The notes: generated from the sequence alone by a model not told the origin. A stretch of DNA of 13,783 nucleotides from Alphaproteobacteria bacterium (GCA_017958895.1 JAGDBT010000039.1:1-13783), one strand, 5' to 3'. Positions 1 to 7,459 are shown, counted from the first letter of the stretch. Numbers and translations are program-made.

Positions 1-18
1 TAAAAACTTTCAGCAAAT

Positions 19-105
19 GCGCTTGTGGCGGAATCGGTAGACGCTGCAGACTTAAAATCTGTTGGGATTTATCCCGTGCCAGTTCAAGTCTGGCCTAGCG
101 CACCA
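19..105 (+). tRNA. tRNA-Leu (anticodon UAA)
   Basis: This is a class II tRNA that reads UUA codons. The seven-base acceptor strand GCGCTTG pairs with CTAGCGC at the 3' end with one T-T mismatch. The anticodon loop is CTTAAAA, with UAA at 53-55, on a GCAGA/TCTGT stem. A long variable arm (GGGA/TCCC type) follows, as expected for leucine tRNAs. The T arm is GCCAG-TTCAAGT-CTGGC. The discriminator is A102 and CCA is encoded at 103-105. An intrinsic terminator begins six bases later, so this is probably the last or only gene of its transcript; the promoter lies outside the window. Confidence 0.95.
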
Positions 106-136
106 AACAGCCTCCCGAAAGGGAGGTTTTTTGTTT
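97..136 (+). repeat. 40-bp direct repeat, copy 1 (tRNA tail plus terminator)
   Basis: The last nine bases of tRNA-Leu including CCA, the short spacer, the terminator hairpin and TTTTTTGTTT recur without mismatch at 294-333, 197 bp downstream. The copy inside the tRNA is the functional one. Confidence 0.95.
111..132 (+). terminator. Intrinsic terminator of tRNA-Leu
   Basis: Perfect six-base-pair stem CCTCCC/GGGAGG with a GAAA tetraloop, followed by six T. The bases outside it (101-109 and 132-140) also form a perfect nine-base inverted repeat, so the hairpin could extend down into the tRNA CCA end. Confidence 0.93.
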
Positions 137-163
137 GGTGAAGAGGACAGGCTTGAACTGGCA
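132..163 (-). repeat. Inverted, diverged copy of the tRNA-Leu 3' end
   Basis: Read on the minus strand, this segment aligns with tRNA-Leu 77-109. TGCCAGTTCAAG of the T arm is identical, the next eight bases differ at two positions, and the segment ends in CACCAAACA, identical to the tRNA CCA end and flank. No matching acceptor 5' strand exists nearby, so it is not a complete second tRNA. It also forms a local hairpin (TGAACTGGC/GCCAGTTCA) with the bases that follow. Confidence 0.75.
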
Positions 164-293
164 GGAAAGCCAGTTCACCCAAGCTTTTAGGCGGGCGGAA
201 GAACGCCGGACGGCAAAGTCGGAAAGGCGAAGGGGTCAAGGAGCGTAGCGGATTGACAATTCTGGCGTGGATTGCGAAGCAAGACACAAAAGC
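141..293. other. GC-rich segment between the two tRNA-tail repeats
   Basis: By direct count about 56% G+C, clearly richer than the surrounding intergenic DNA. It holds a nine-base-pair hairpin near its left end and a GGCG-GAAGAA-CGCC hairpin. The minus strand stays open across it, but the resulting short protein would begin at the second repeat and run into the tRNA, so I do not call it a gene. It may be a structured RNA, a rearrangement scar or one copy of a dispersed repeat; the sequence alone does not decide. Confidence 0.5.
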
Positions 294-333
294 AGCGCAC
301 CAAACAGCCTCCCGAAAGGGAGGTTTTTTGTTT
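294..333 (+). repeat. 40-bp direct repeat, copy 2
   Basis: Perfect second copy of the tRNA-Leu tail and its terminator, but with no tRNA body before it: the base before the repeat and those further upstream do not match the T arm. A duplicated tRNA 3' end is what integration of an element at a tRNA would leave, but no integrase or cargo lies between the copies. Confidence 0.93.
308..329 (+). terminator. Second copy of the tRNA terminator
   Basis: Same CCTCCC-GAAA-GGGAGG hairpin and T6 tract as at 111-132, lying within repeat copy 2. It would end any transcript that reads through or starts in the GC-rich segment 141-293. Confidence 0.85.
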
Positions 334-391
334 TTTTATATCGTTCATTGGCGCGGCAATAAACGATAATTTTTCATTTTTCAAAAAAGAC

Positions 392-420
392 TTGACTTTT
401 GTCTATTTTTTGATTAGAGT
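392..420 (+). promoter_or_regulatory. Candidate sigma70-type promoter for the 90-residue ORF
   Basis: TTGACT at 392-397, a 17-base spacer and TAGAGT at 415-420. Transcription would start near 427 and give a leader of about 85 bases before the ATG at 513. That leader holds one 15-codon ORF (442-489) without a ribosome binding site. Nothing else is visible between 340 and 512. Confidence 0.5.
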
Positions 421-512
421 AAGAGCAATAAATGAATTAGTATGGATGAGATTGTAGATAGGTGTTGTCTTAACATAACTGATTTGTAGTCACTAACTTA
501 AAACAAAAAACT

Positions 513-785
513 ATGTATTATTTAATTATGTTCGGACTTTTATCCGTAGGTCTGATTTCGTTTGCTTTACTTACAGAGAATGATAAAGCAAAGATTTTTT
601 GTTTGGTAACCGGAACAACATTGTTTATCGGTTCGATGTTCGGATTTTTCGGCAGTCCGTGGCATTATTCCCCAGAGGAAGAGGGTTTTTCATGGATATC
701 ATTCCTTTGGGCGAGTGTCGGAGTCCTGATTTATTATGGAGTGATTTGGTTAATATTGAAGCTGAAAGATCGCCACGAAAGATAA
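513..785 (+). CDS. Small three-helix membrane protein, unknown function
   Basis: The 90-residue product is mostly hydrophobic, with likely transmembrane helices at about residues 3-20, 26-50 and 61-84. A short acidic loop (PEEE) lies between helices 2 and 3, and the tail is basic (KLKDRHER), which by the positive-inside rule would be cytoplasmic. I do not recognise the family. No good Shine-Dalgarno sequence precedes the ATG (the upstream bases are A-rich), so initiation may be weak. In favour of a real gene are the upstream promoter candidate, the strong terminator just after the stop, and the coherent hydrophobic pattern. It stands alone, convergent with trpS. Confidence 0.65.
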   Translation: MYYLIMFGLLSVGLISFALLTENDKAKIFCLVTGTTLFIGSMFGFFGSPWHYSPEEEGFSWISFLWASVGVLIYYGVIWLILKLKDRHER

Positions 786-795
786 CACAAAAATT

Positions 796-851
796 CCTCG
801 GTTTTTTGATTTATCACAGAAGTGATGAATTGAAAACCGAGGTTGTTTTTT
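796..851. terminator. Long bidirectional terminator between ORF90 and trpS
   Basis: Outer stem CCTCGGTTTT/AAAACCGAGG (ten pairs) encloses a second stem, TTTATCAC-AGAA-GTGATGAA (eight pairs, one G-U). T-rich tracts follow on the plus strand (GTTTTTT) and also on the minus strand (AATTTTTG), so it can serve both converging genes. Confidence 0.88.
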
Positions 852-868
852 ATTAAGTAATCTTTTTT

Positions 869-1903
869 CTAAAAATAATTTATACCCATAGCTTCTTTAA
901 CTTCTTGGAGAGTTTGCGAAGCTTTCAAACGAGCGACCTCGGTTCCTTTTCTCAAGATATTGAAAATTTCTCCCAAATCACGAGCCAAATATTCTCTTTT
1001 TTCTCTGATAGGTTTTAACTCGTTTTGCAATATTTCATTTAAGAATTTTTTGACTGTTCCGTCGCCCAATCCGCCGCGGCGATAATGTTCTTTCATTTCT
1101 TCCAAATTGTTATAGGTCGGTAAAAAGGCGGCAAAATGTTCATCACGGCAGAAAGCATCAAGATATATAAATACCGGATTGTTTTCCGTATGTCCCGGAT
1201 CTTCTACACGAAGATGGGTTTGATCGGTGAACATGCTTTGTACTTTTTTCTTTATATCATTTGCGGAATCAGCCAAAAAAATGCAATTGCCCAAAGATTT
1301 GCTCATTTTGGCCGCTCCGTCCAAGCCCGGAAGTCTTGAGCATACGGAATTTTCTGGCAGAACAGCCTGAGGTTCAACCAAAACAGGTTTATAAGTTTGA
1401 TTAAAAGAACGAACAATTTCACGAGTTTGTTCAATCATAGGCAACTGGTCTTCGCCAACCGGCACAAGATTAGCCTTAAATGCGGTAATATCGGCAGCCT
1501 GGCTTATCGGATAAGTAAAAAATCCGGTAGGGATGCTTTGCTTAAAGCCCCGCATTTGAATTTCATTTTTTACGGTCGGATTTCTTTGTAAACGGGATAC
1601 GGTTACCAAATTCATATAATAAGCCGTAAGTTCAAATAATTGCGGCAATTGCGATTGAATAAATATGGTAACTTTTTGCGGATCAATGCCGCAAGCCAAA
1701 TAATCAAGCGCAACCTCGGAAATATTGTTTTTGACCTTTTCCACATTATCGGCATTGTCGGTTAAGGCTTGCGCATCGGCAATCATGACATGCATATTAT
1801 ATTTGCCGCTGTTTTGCATTTCAACACGACGTTTTAACGAACCGACATAATGCCCCAAATGTAATTTTCCGGTAGGGCGATCCCCGGTTAAAACAATATC
1901 CAT
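869..1903 (-). CDS. trpS: Tryptophan--tRNA ligase (TrpRS)
   Basis: Charges tRNA-Trp with tryptophan in the cytoplasm; a class Ic aminoacyl-tRNA synthetase. The 344-residue product has the family length. It carries the HIGH-type signature HLGH at residues 15-18, a TrpRS-typical TDNAD segment at 48-52 and the KMSKS loop intact at 199-203. I place the start at 1903 rather than at the upstream ATG at 2008. The protein then begins MDIVLTGDRPTGKLHLGH, right where the family begins, and AAAGGA sits at a proper distance upstream. The extra 35 codons of the longer frame overlap the promoter and the neighbouring gene. It has its own TTGACA promoter and ends at the bidirectional terminator. Confidence 0.97.
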   Translation of the reverse strand: MDIVLTGDRPTGKLHLGHYVGSLKRRVEMQNSGKYNMHVMIADAQALTDNADNVEKVKNNISEVALDYLACGIDPQKVTIFIQSQLPQLFELTAYYMNLVTVSRLQRNPTVKNEIQMRGFKQSIPTGFFTYPISQAADITAFKANLVPVGEDQLPMIEQTREIVRSFNQTYKPVLVEPQAVLPENSVCSRLPGLDGAAKMSKSLGNCIFLADSANDIKKKVQSMFTDQTHLRVEDPGHTENNPVFIYLDAFCRDEHFAAFLPTYNNLEEMKEHYRRGGLGDGTVKKFLNEILQNELKPIREKREYLARDLGEIFNILRKGTEVARLKASQTLQEVKEAMGINYF

Positions 1904-1927
1904 TTTTCCAATCCTTTTTTGCTTATA

Positions 1928-1956
1928 TGAATATATTTCAGATAAAGGTTTGTCAA
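1928..1956 (-). promoter_or_regulatory. Promoter of trpS
   Basis: On the minus strand a perfect TTGACA (1951-1956), a 17-base spacer and TATTCA (1928-1933); an alternative TATATT box gives a 15-base spacer. Transcription from here would give a leader of about 20 bases that includes the ribosome binding site. This also argues against the ATG at 2008. Confidence 0.65.
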
Positions 1957-1980
1957 CACAAATAATTCGAAATTCAGCAA

Positions 1981-2520
1981 TTAACGCAAGAAACGCAACA
2001 CAAAACAAAACACCAATAAAACGGCAAAAATCAGCAAATATTTAAGCCAAAGGAAATCTGTTTTGCTTTCTGTAACTTCTTCGGAGTTTGCTTGAGAGGC
2101 CAAATCACGAAAAGTGATGAACAACTGTTTATAATATTCCGCGGCAATCATTCCCTTTTGTTTGCTTTTTTTCTTATCAACGATTTTTTTGGCTTTTTTA
2201 TAAAGAGGTTCAATTTTTTGTTCTTTATCAAACTTATCATAATTCAATAAAGAAATATTATCCATTTGGAACAAAAGATCGGTAAAACCGCTCATTTGCG
2301 GGCGAATTGCGGAGAGATACATCATTAAATCCGTATCGGTAAGAATTTTGGTTTTTAATCTTTTAGCGGCATAGTCAAGAGCTTCTCGGTTTACGGAGTC
2401 CATAATAATTGCATCAACTTTGTCGTTTGAATACATACCTTCTTTTTCGGCCATAAAACGTCTCATCTCAATGTATTTGAGGAGCGCTATATAACAAAAA
2501 TCAAGTCCGTAAGTTTCCAT
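1981..2520 (-). CDS. Tail-anchored protein of unknown function, downstream of the autotransporter
   Basis: The 179-residue protein has no signal peptide. It has a long soluble part rich in Lys/Glu/Asp, a very basic stretch KKAKKIVDKKKSKQK near residues 108-122, and a single hydrophobic C-terminal helix (about residues 157-176) ending in RFLR. That is the layout of a tail-anchored inner-membrane protein with a cytoplasmic domain. I do not recognise the family. It starts nine bases after the autotransporter stop, and its weak ribosome binding site (TAGAG) overlaps that stop codon, so translational coupling is likely. Internal ATGs at residues 19 and 23 are alternative starts. The arrangement suggests a role tied to the autotransporter, but that is inference. 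Confidence 0.82.
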   Translation of the reverse strand: METYGLDFCYIALLKYIEMRRFMAEKEGMYSNDKVDAIIMDSVNREALDYAAKRLKTKILTDTDLMMYLSAIRPQMSGFTDLLFQMDNISLLNYDKFDKEQKIEPLYKKAKKIVDKKKSKQKGMIAAEYYKQLFITFRDLASQANSEEVTESKTDFLWLKYLLIFAVLLVFCFVLRFLR

Positions 2521-2529
2521 GGCAAAACT

Positions 2530-5500
2530 CTAAAAATTATATCCGAGATTAAACATAAAGTAAGGGTTTTGTTTTTGCTCAATCGGCAAAACAAAAGAAG
2601 TGCTTGCGGATAATTTTTTATATTCGTAAACAGCTCTTAAATCGACAATTCCAAAATCTTTTTGCCGACGTTTATCAACAAGATCATAATAACCGTCGCA
2701 ATCCTTTAAGGTTGCCGAAAGACGCGGTTTTTTGCCGAATTCATGAAAATATCTGCCGCCGGTACTCAAGGTTAAGGAATTTTGCGAATTAATATTAAAC
2801 TTTTTAGCCAATTCCAAACCGATAAGAGATTGCGCCGAAACAATGTTTTCATCTTTAGTTTTTATACCCTTGCCGCTTTCCTTTATGCCTTTGGCGTATA
2901 AGCCGGTAAGGTTGAAACCGATGCTCGGTTCAATAGTGATAAATTTTGCATCAAAAGACTTTTTAGCCAGTGAATCAAAACCGTAAATATAGTTTTGAGT
3001 GTTGGCTTTATGATGATCTGTTACATCATGACGACGATAATGTCCGCGTTCAAAACCGGCCTTAGGTTTGATGAGGGCGGCTAAAGAATTGTTGCCGAAA
3101 GTAACAGGAATAAAGAATTGCAAAGAATTATTATAACGCGTCGCATTCTGTTTATAATCGGAATCAACTCTGGTAGCGCTTAAACCGAAACCGAAACGAG
3201 AATGAGTGCCGACTTGAGAGTCCTTAAAAGTATAAGCGGATAAAACCTTATCTTTATATCCGGAAAGTTCTTTTTTGGCACCGGCCTGATTTTGATAAGC
3301 CGTAAAATTAAAACGAAGTCGGTCATTGTTGTCAAGCGGTGATATTAAATCATCATTAACAAGCGCCGATAAGGTTCTTTCGGTTTGCAAGGTTTGGAAA
3401 ATCATATTAGGCAGAATATTTGCCGCCAATTCACGATTCAGATAACTGTCAAACTGCTTTTTATAGGCAGCGGTTTTTAATAAATTGAAAAATTCTTCGT
3501 TATTGTGATTTTTATAATTCAATTTCAAATAAGAAGCGGTCTTTTTGTTATCTACTACCTTATCGAAAGATTGCATGGTCATGACAAGGTTATTGCTTTG
3601 CAAACCGGAAGATTGCAAAGAAGCCGTGAATAAATAGGAATCGGATAAAACATTTAAGCCTAAATTTTCTCCTATAAATGCATTTTCGCTGACATAAGAA
3701 GATTCAAAACCCTCGGTTACCAAATCAGAAGTAGCGATAATAGTTCCGGAGAGTTCCGGAGCTTCATACACGCCGTTTCTGCCGATGGCATAAGAAATAT
3801 CGTCATTACTATCAAAATTTATAGGAGAAGAAGAACGAAGCAGACCGTTGTTGAGCATTGTCAATCTCGGGCGGACAAGTCCGGTAGAAGTAAGATTGTT
3901 ATTAGGTAAATATTCGTCGTGATGCTCAGGATGTGTACCGATTACACTGATATTTGCTTCAAAATCTGCCGGCACGGGATTAGGAAGTTGATATTCTCTA
4001 TATATAAATATAGGATAGTCAGCAGCATTGATAGCTCCGTCGTTTCTGATGGTCAGAGTGGCCTGACTGTCTTTTACGACAACATATATGCCATGTGTTC
4101 CGGTTGTGGTATCAATGGTTGCGGCGGCACTGTTAGTGATGGTTGTCGGAGCACCGACGGAGCTGTCAGCCACGGCAGAAATACCGATGGCAGATGATTT
4201 AATGGTGCCGTTGTTGGTTATTGATACTCCGCCTTCGGAAGCATATATTCCGTCAGAATAGCTGTTTATGGTGCCGTTGTTGGTTATGTCGGCGGAATTT
4301 TCAACCATAATTCCCTTACCTGACGAGGCTTTTATGTTGCTGTTGTTTACTATAATGGCATTAGTTCCGGTAGTATGTATTCCGGCACCGGCAACAACTT
4401 CTATTTTATGTTGATTGACAATATTGACGTTTGAGCCGGAGGAAAAAATTCCGTATTGAACGCCGACAATATTTCCTTCGTTGACTATTCTGTTGTTTTC
4501 GCCGCCGGCATAAATACCGTAAGTTTTTGAATCGGATACGGTTCCGTACATAGTCATGGTTCCGCTGTTTTGTATTTTGGTATTATCTCCCGAAGAATAA
4601 ATAAACATTGAAGTGCTGGTCGGCAAAGAGTTAGCATGAAAGTTAATAATGCCCGTATTGGTAATGGTGTTTGAAGAACCTTTGGAAAAAATAGCAAAAC
4701 TGTTGGTAAGCGGCAAAGGAATTGTTCCCATGGTTATGGTTCCTTTGTTGGTTATGTTGGAATTTCCGTTGGTATAAATAGCAACGCTGTTGCTGCCTTT
4801 TATATTTATTGTACCCGACTGTTCATTGGTTAAAACGCTTTTTTGTGAAGCATAAAGACCTAAAGAGTAGTCTTTTTGAGTATTTATTGTTCCGGAATTT
4901 ATAACGGCGGCATTATAGGCAGAATCACTGGCCATAGCCGCTGACATATAAGAATTGGTGTTAATTTCGCCGGAATTAAGCAAAGTGGAAAAATTGTTGG
5001 CATCTGCATAAGCATACATAGCAACGGAGTCCGATTCCGTATCATAAGTGTAGGCATTGAGATTTATAACCCCCTTATTTTCGGCTTTGGCTTGCTCTGT
5101 TTGCAAAGAAAGTCCGGATGTAAAAGACGAACCGAAAATATTGATAGTCGCATTTTGGGCATTATAAATGCGTTCTGTGGAAGATGACGATGACGAAGAG
5201 GTAGGACTTCGCGAAGTAATTACCGACTGTTGAATGTTAGGTTGATAGTTAGAGAAAGGATCATCAGCCGTTCCCGGTTCAGTGGCTGTTCCGGTTTTGG
5301 TGATATAATAGTTTATAGAAGCCTCATTACCGGCAACACTGTAAGAACCGCCGAAAACATTTGAATTTGCGGCGCTGTCATAAATGTTTATGATACCGTT
5401 ATTTTTTAATTCCGTAGCACCGGCAAAGTCGTTAACCATGGCAAAAGAATCATAAGAAAAAACATTTATGGTGCCGGTATTGCTTATTTGTGTTTGCAGA

Positions 5501-7362
5501 GTTTTACCATAGCCGTAAATACCGATGTTGTTGAAATATTGCGTTGTGGTATTCGGTTTACCCAAAGTTATTACATTGGTATTATTGATAACGCCGCCGT
5601 TGAAACTGGCAATTCCGTAACTGTTACTGGCTTGAATGTTTATAATACCTTCGTTGTTTAAGGTTTGTTTTTTGTTAGGGTTTGAATACAATCCGGAAAC
5701 GGTTCCCGAACCTTCAACAGACATCATGCCGTAATTGATTCGTTGATTACCGGCAGAAGTAACAATGGAAATATTGCCGTTATTGGTTAAATCTGCCAAA
5801 TGCACGGATTGCATGCCGGCAGTGGCATCAATATTTGAACCGGAATTGTTTTCATTCAGCGTTATATAAATGTTGGCATTATTCACGGCTGTGGAATTGG
5901 CATCAGCGCGAATTCCGATAATACCACCCGTGCCCTTACGCAAAGTATCTTGCGAAGAAGGAATATATTCACCTGAATAAGAAAGACTTATTTCACCGTT
6001 ATTGGTCAGAGAAACATTTTCGGCACGGTTAATATCATAAGAGCCGTTCAAAAAATTATTATTCAAGAAACTGGCCATACCGATAAGGTTTGTTTTTATG
6101 GTGGTTTCGGTCCCGCCGTCTCCGGAGCTGAGACTTATTTTGCCGTTTGTCATGTTAATCAAACGAGAGGTGTTTTCATTCAACTTTTTTCCGACATTAA
6201 TAATCATGGCTTCCATACCGATTATTGAACCGACATTAGCGGAAACACCGGCAGAAGCATTGTTTGTTTGTTCGGTACTCTGAGTATCTGTACTGCTTTC
6301 ACTGGCTTCTATGGCAGTACCTTTGATATCGCCGTTGTTTATTAAAGTGGAATTGGTATCGGCATACATTCCGATAACCGTATCGGTGTCGTTTTTACCC
6401 GAAAAATTTAAGCCTATGCCGTTTGAAGACGAATTTTGCAATATAATACCGGCACCGCTGTTGGTAGCAACGGAATTTTCGCTGGCAATCATGCCGATGG
6501 AAGCATTGGAACTGGTATTGTTTATGTAGCCTCTGTTTGTTACATAACTTTTATCAACCGCCACCATTGCGGCAACACCGTCCGATATTTTCAAAACGGT
6601 GTCGGTATCGTTTATGTAATAACCGCCTTTATGGGCTTTCAAAACGACATCAAGATATTTTGTGTTGTGCAAAACATCGGAATTTAATTTTATATCGGCA
6701 ATTTTTTGGGTGTGTCCGTTTTTGGAAGTAATATCCGTTTTATTAATCACTTGTCCGGTAGTTGATTTTTTTATGGTTGCGCTCTTACCGGCCAAAGCTC
6801 CCAAACTGTAAGCCGGTTCTGTCGGATCTACGGGATCCACAGGATCTTCTTTTTTCTTTTTTGATCCTCCGCCACCGCCGCCGGCACCCAAGGCAATTGC
6901 GGTTGCTCCTCCGGCCAAGGCAATACCGCCTACCCACCACCAAACTTTCGGTGATATACTGTAAACTTCTTTACCCATTTTGCTGTATGCGGAACGAGAG
7001 GTTGCGGTTGTCGGAACCGTGCGGGATGAGTTTACAAAATCTTCGTAATCGGAAATGTTTTGAACGCAAGGATGATTAGGGTTTGCTCCGGCCGCGCGGA
7101 AAGCATTATAGGCATACACATCGTGTCTTTTGGCGGCAATACACAGGCCGGTATCACCATCGGCATTTACGGAGTCAATATTCAATCCTCTGTAAACCGC
7201 CGCTCTTAAAGATTCAACATCGCCGATTCTGGCAAGCCGATACATTTCACCGAAGGATTCCGGAGCCAAATTATAGGCAGCGGCCGGTTGCGGTAAGACG
7301 GAAAAAGCAAACGAAAACAAGGTCGTTGCACAGATAAAATTTTTTAACGATGCTTTATGCAT
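2530..7362 (-). CDS. Autotransporter with N-terminal ankyrin-like module, large beta-helix passenger
   Basis: A 1610-residue type V secretion protein, expected to display its passenger at the cell surface. Domains in order: Sec signal peptide, residues 1-29 (cleavage after PAAA); two ankyrin-like repeats, about 36-98, the second reading DGDTGLCIAAKRHDVYAY then a GANPN turn; a Ser/Thr-rich linker; a Trp/Gly/Ala-rich hydrophobic segment, 138-166, ending in six Gly; KKKK, 168-171; a DPVDPVDP spacer. A passenger of many short rungs follows, with the repeated pattern (I/L)-x-N-x-G-x-I-x-(I/M), the mark of a right-handed beta-helix. A poly-Ser run lies near residues 719-729. The last roughly 265 residues form the transporter barrel, ending in Phe. 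AGGAAAGGG precedes the ATG. A lone TATACT-like box at 7394-7399 may be its -10. The substrate or adhesin target cannot be told from sequence. Confidence 0.93.
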   Translation of the reverse strand: MHKASLKNFICATTLFSFAFSVLPQPAAAYNLAPESFGEMYRLARIGDVESLRAAVYRGLNIDSVNADGDTGLCIAAKRHDVYAYNAFRAAGANPNHPCVQNISDYEDFVNSSRTVPTTATSRSAYSKMGKEVYSISPKVWWWVGGIALAGGATAIALGAGGGGGGSKKKKEDPVDPVDPTEPAYSLGALAGKSATIKKSTTGQVINKTDITSKNGHTQKIADIKLNSDVLHNTKYLDVVLKAHKGGYYINDTDTVLKISDGVAAMVAVDKSYVTNRGYINNTSSNASIGMIASENSVATNSGAGIILQNSSSNGIGLNFSGKNDTDTVIGMYADTNSTLINNGDIKGTAIEASESSTDTQSTEQTNNASAGVSANVGSIIGMEAMIINVGKKLNENTSRLINMTNGKISLSSGDGGTETTIKTNLIGMASFLNNNFLNGSYDINRAENVSLTNNGEISLSYSGEYIPSSQDTLRKGTGGIIGIRADANSTAVNNANIYITLNENNSGSNIDATAGMQSVHLADLTNNGNISIVTSAGNQRINYGMMSVEGSGTVSGLYSNPNKKQTLNNEGIINIQASNSYGIASFNGGVINNTNVITLGKPNTTTQYFNNIGIYGYGKTLQTQISNTGTINVFSYDSFAMVNDFAGATELKNNGIINIYDSAANSNVFGGSYSVAGNEASINYYITKTGTATEPGTADDPFSNYQPNIQQSVITSRSPTSSSSSSSTERIYNAQNATINIFGSSFTSGLSLQTEQAKAENKGVINLNAYTYDTESDSVAMYAYADANNFSTLLNSGEINTNSYMSAAMASDSAYNAAVINSGTINTQKDYSLGLYASQKSVLTNEQSGTINIKGSNSVAIYTNGNSNITNKGTITMGTIPLPLTNSFAIFSKGSSNTITNTGIINFHANSLPTSTSMFIYSSGDNTKIQNSGTMTMYGTVSDSKTYGIYAGGENNRIVNEGNIVGVQYGIFSSGSNVNIVNQHKIEVVAGAGIHTTGTNAIIVNNSNIKASSGKGIMVENSADITNNGTINSYSDGIYASEGGVSITNNGTIKSSAIGISAVADSSVGAPTTITNSAAATIDTTTGTHGIYVVVKDSQATLTIRNDGAINAADYPIFIYREYQLPNPVPADFEANISVIGTHPEHHDEYLPNNNLTSTGLVRPRLTMLNNGLLRSSSPINFDSNDDISYAIGRNGVYEAPELSGTIIATSDLVTEGFESSYVSENAFIGENLGLNVLSDSYLFTASLQSSGLQSNNLVMTMQSFDKVVDNKKTASYLKLNYKNHNNEEFFNLLKTAAYKKQFDSYLNRELAANILPNMIFQTLQTERTLSALVNDDLISPLDNNDRLRFNFTAYQNQAGAKKELSGYKDKVLSAYTFKDSQVGTHSRFGFGLSATRVDSDYKQNATRYNNSLQFFIPVTFGNNSLAALIKPKAGFERGHYRRHDVTDHHKANTQNYIYGFDSLAKKSFDAKFITIEPSIGFNLTGLYAKGIKESGKGIKTKDENIVSAQSLIGLELAKKFNINSQNSLTLSTGGRYFHEFGKKPRLSATLKDCDGYYDLVDKRRQKDFGIVDLRAVYEYKKLSASTSFVLPIEQKQNPYFMFNLGYNF
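4202..4287 (-). repeat. 66-bp-period rung duplication in the passenger
   Basis: A 20-base identical stretch occurs at 4202-4221 and 4268-4287, 66 bp (22 codons) apart. Both encode the rung motif ITNNGTI. The spacing equals one beta-helix turn, so the passenger probably grew by in-frame rung duplication. Confidence 0.75.
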
Positions 7363-7433
7363 GGTAAACCCTTTCCTACACTATTACGCGGTAAGTATAA
7401 TCTTGAAACTTTAAGTTTTGGTAAATAAAACAA

Positions 7434-7459
7434 GAAAAAAGCCCCGTTAAAACAGGGCT
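7434..7459 (-). terminator. Terminator after hsp20
   Basis: On the minus strand AGCCCTGT-TTTA-ACGGGGCT (eight pairs, one G-U) followed by six T. It lies seven bases past the hsp20 stop and separates that operon from the autotransporter transcript downstream. Confidence 0.9.

Noticed and set aside
136..230. Second complete tRNA on the minus strand ending in CCA at 136
   Set aside because: The acceptor 3' strand CCTCTTC has no matching GAAGAGG upstream on that strand, and the T stem is mispaired; it is only a tRNA-end fragment.
84..287. Minus-strand 67-codon ORF across the GC-rich segment and tRNA 3' end
   Set aside because: It overlaps the tRNA and its terminator, has no ribosome binding site, and its composition reflects the repeats rather than a protein.
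442..489. 15-codon leader peptide candidate before the 90-residue ORF
   Set aside because: No Shine-Dalgarno sequence, and no run of regulatory codons or attenuator hairpin after it.
869..2008. Longer trpS reading frame starting at 2008
   Set aside because: The extra 35 residues lie upstream of the normal family start and run through the trpS promoter; the ATG at 1903 has a good ribosome binding site.
3919..7079. Several plus-strand ORFs of 60-105 codons inside the autotransporter
   Set aside because: They are shadows of the repetitive passenger on the opposite strand, without start signals.
7363..7433. Promoter for the autotransporter
   Set aside because: A TATACT box exists, but no -35 element lies at a normal distance, so I mention it only under the gene.
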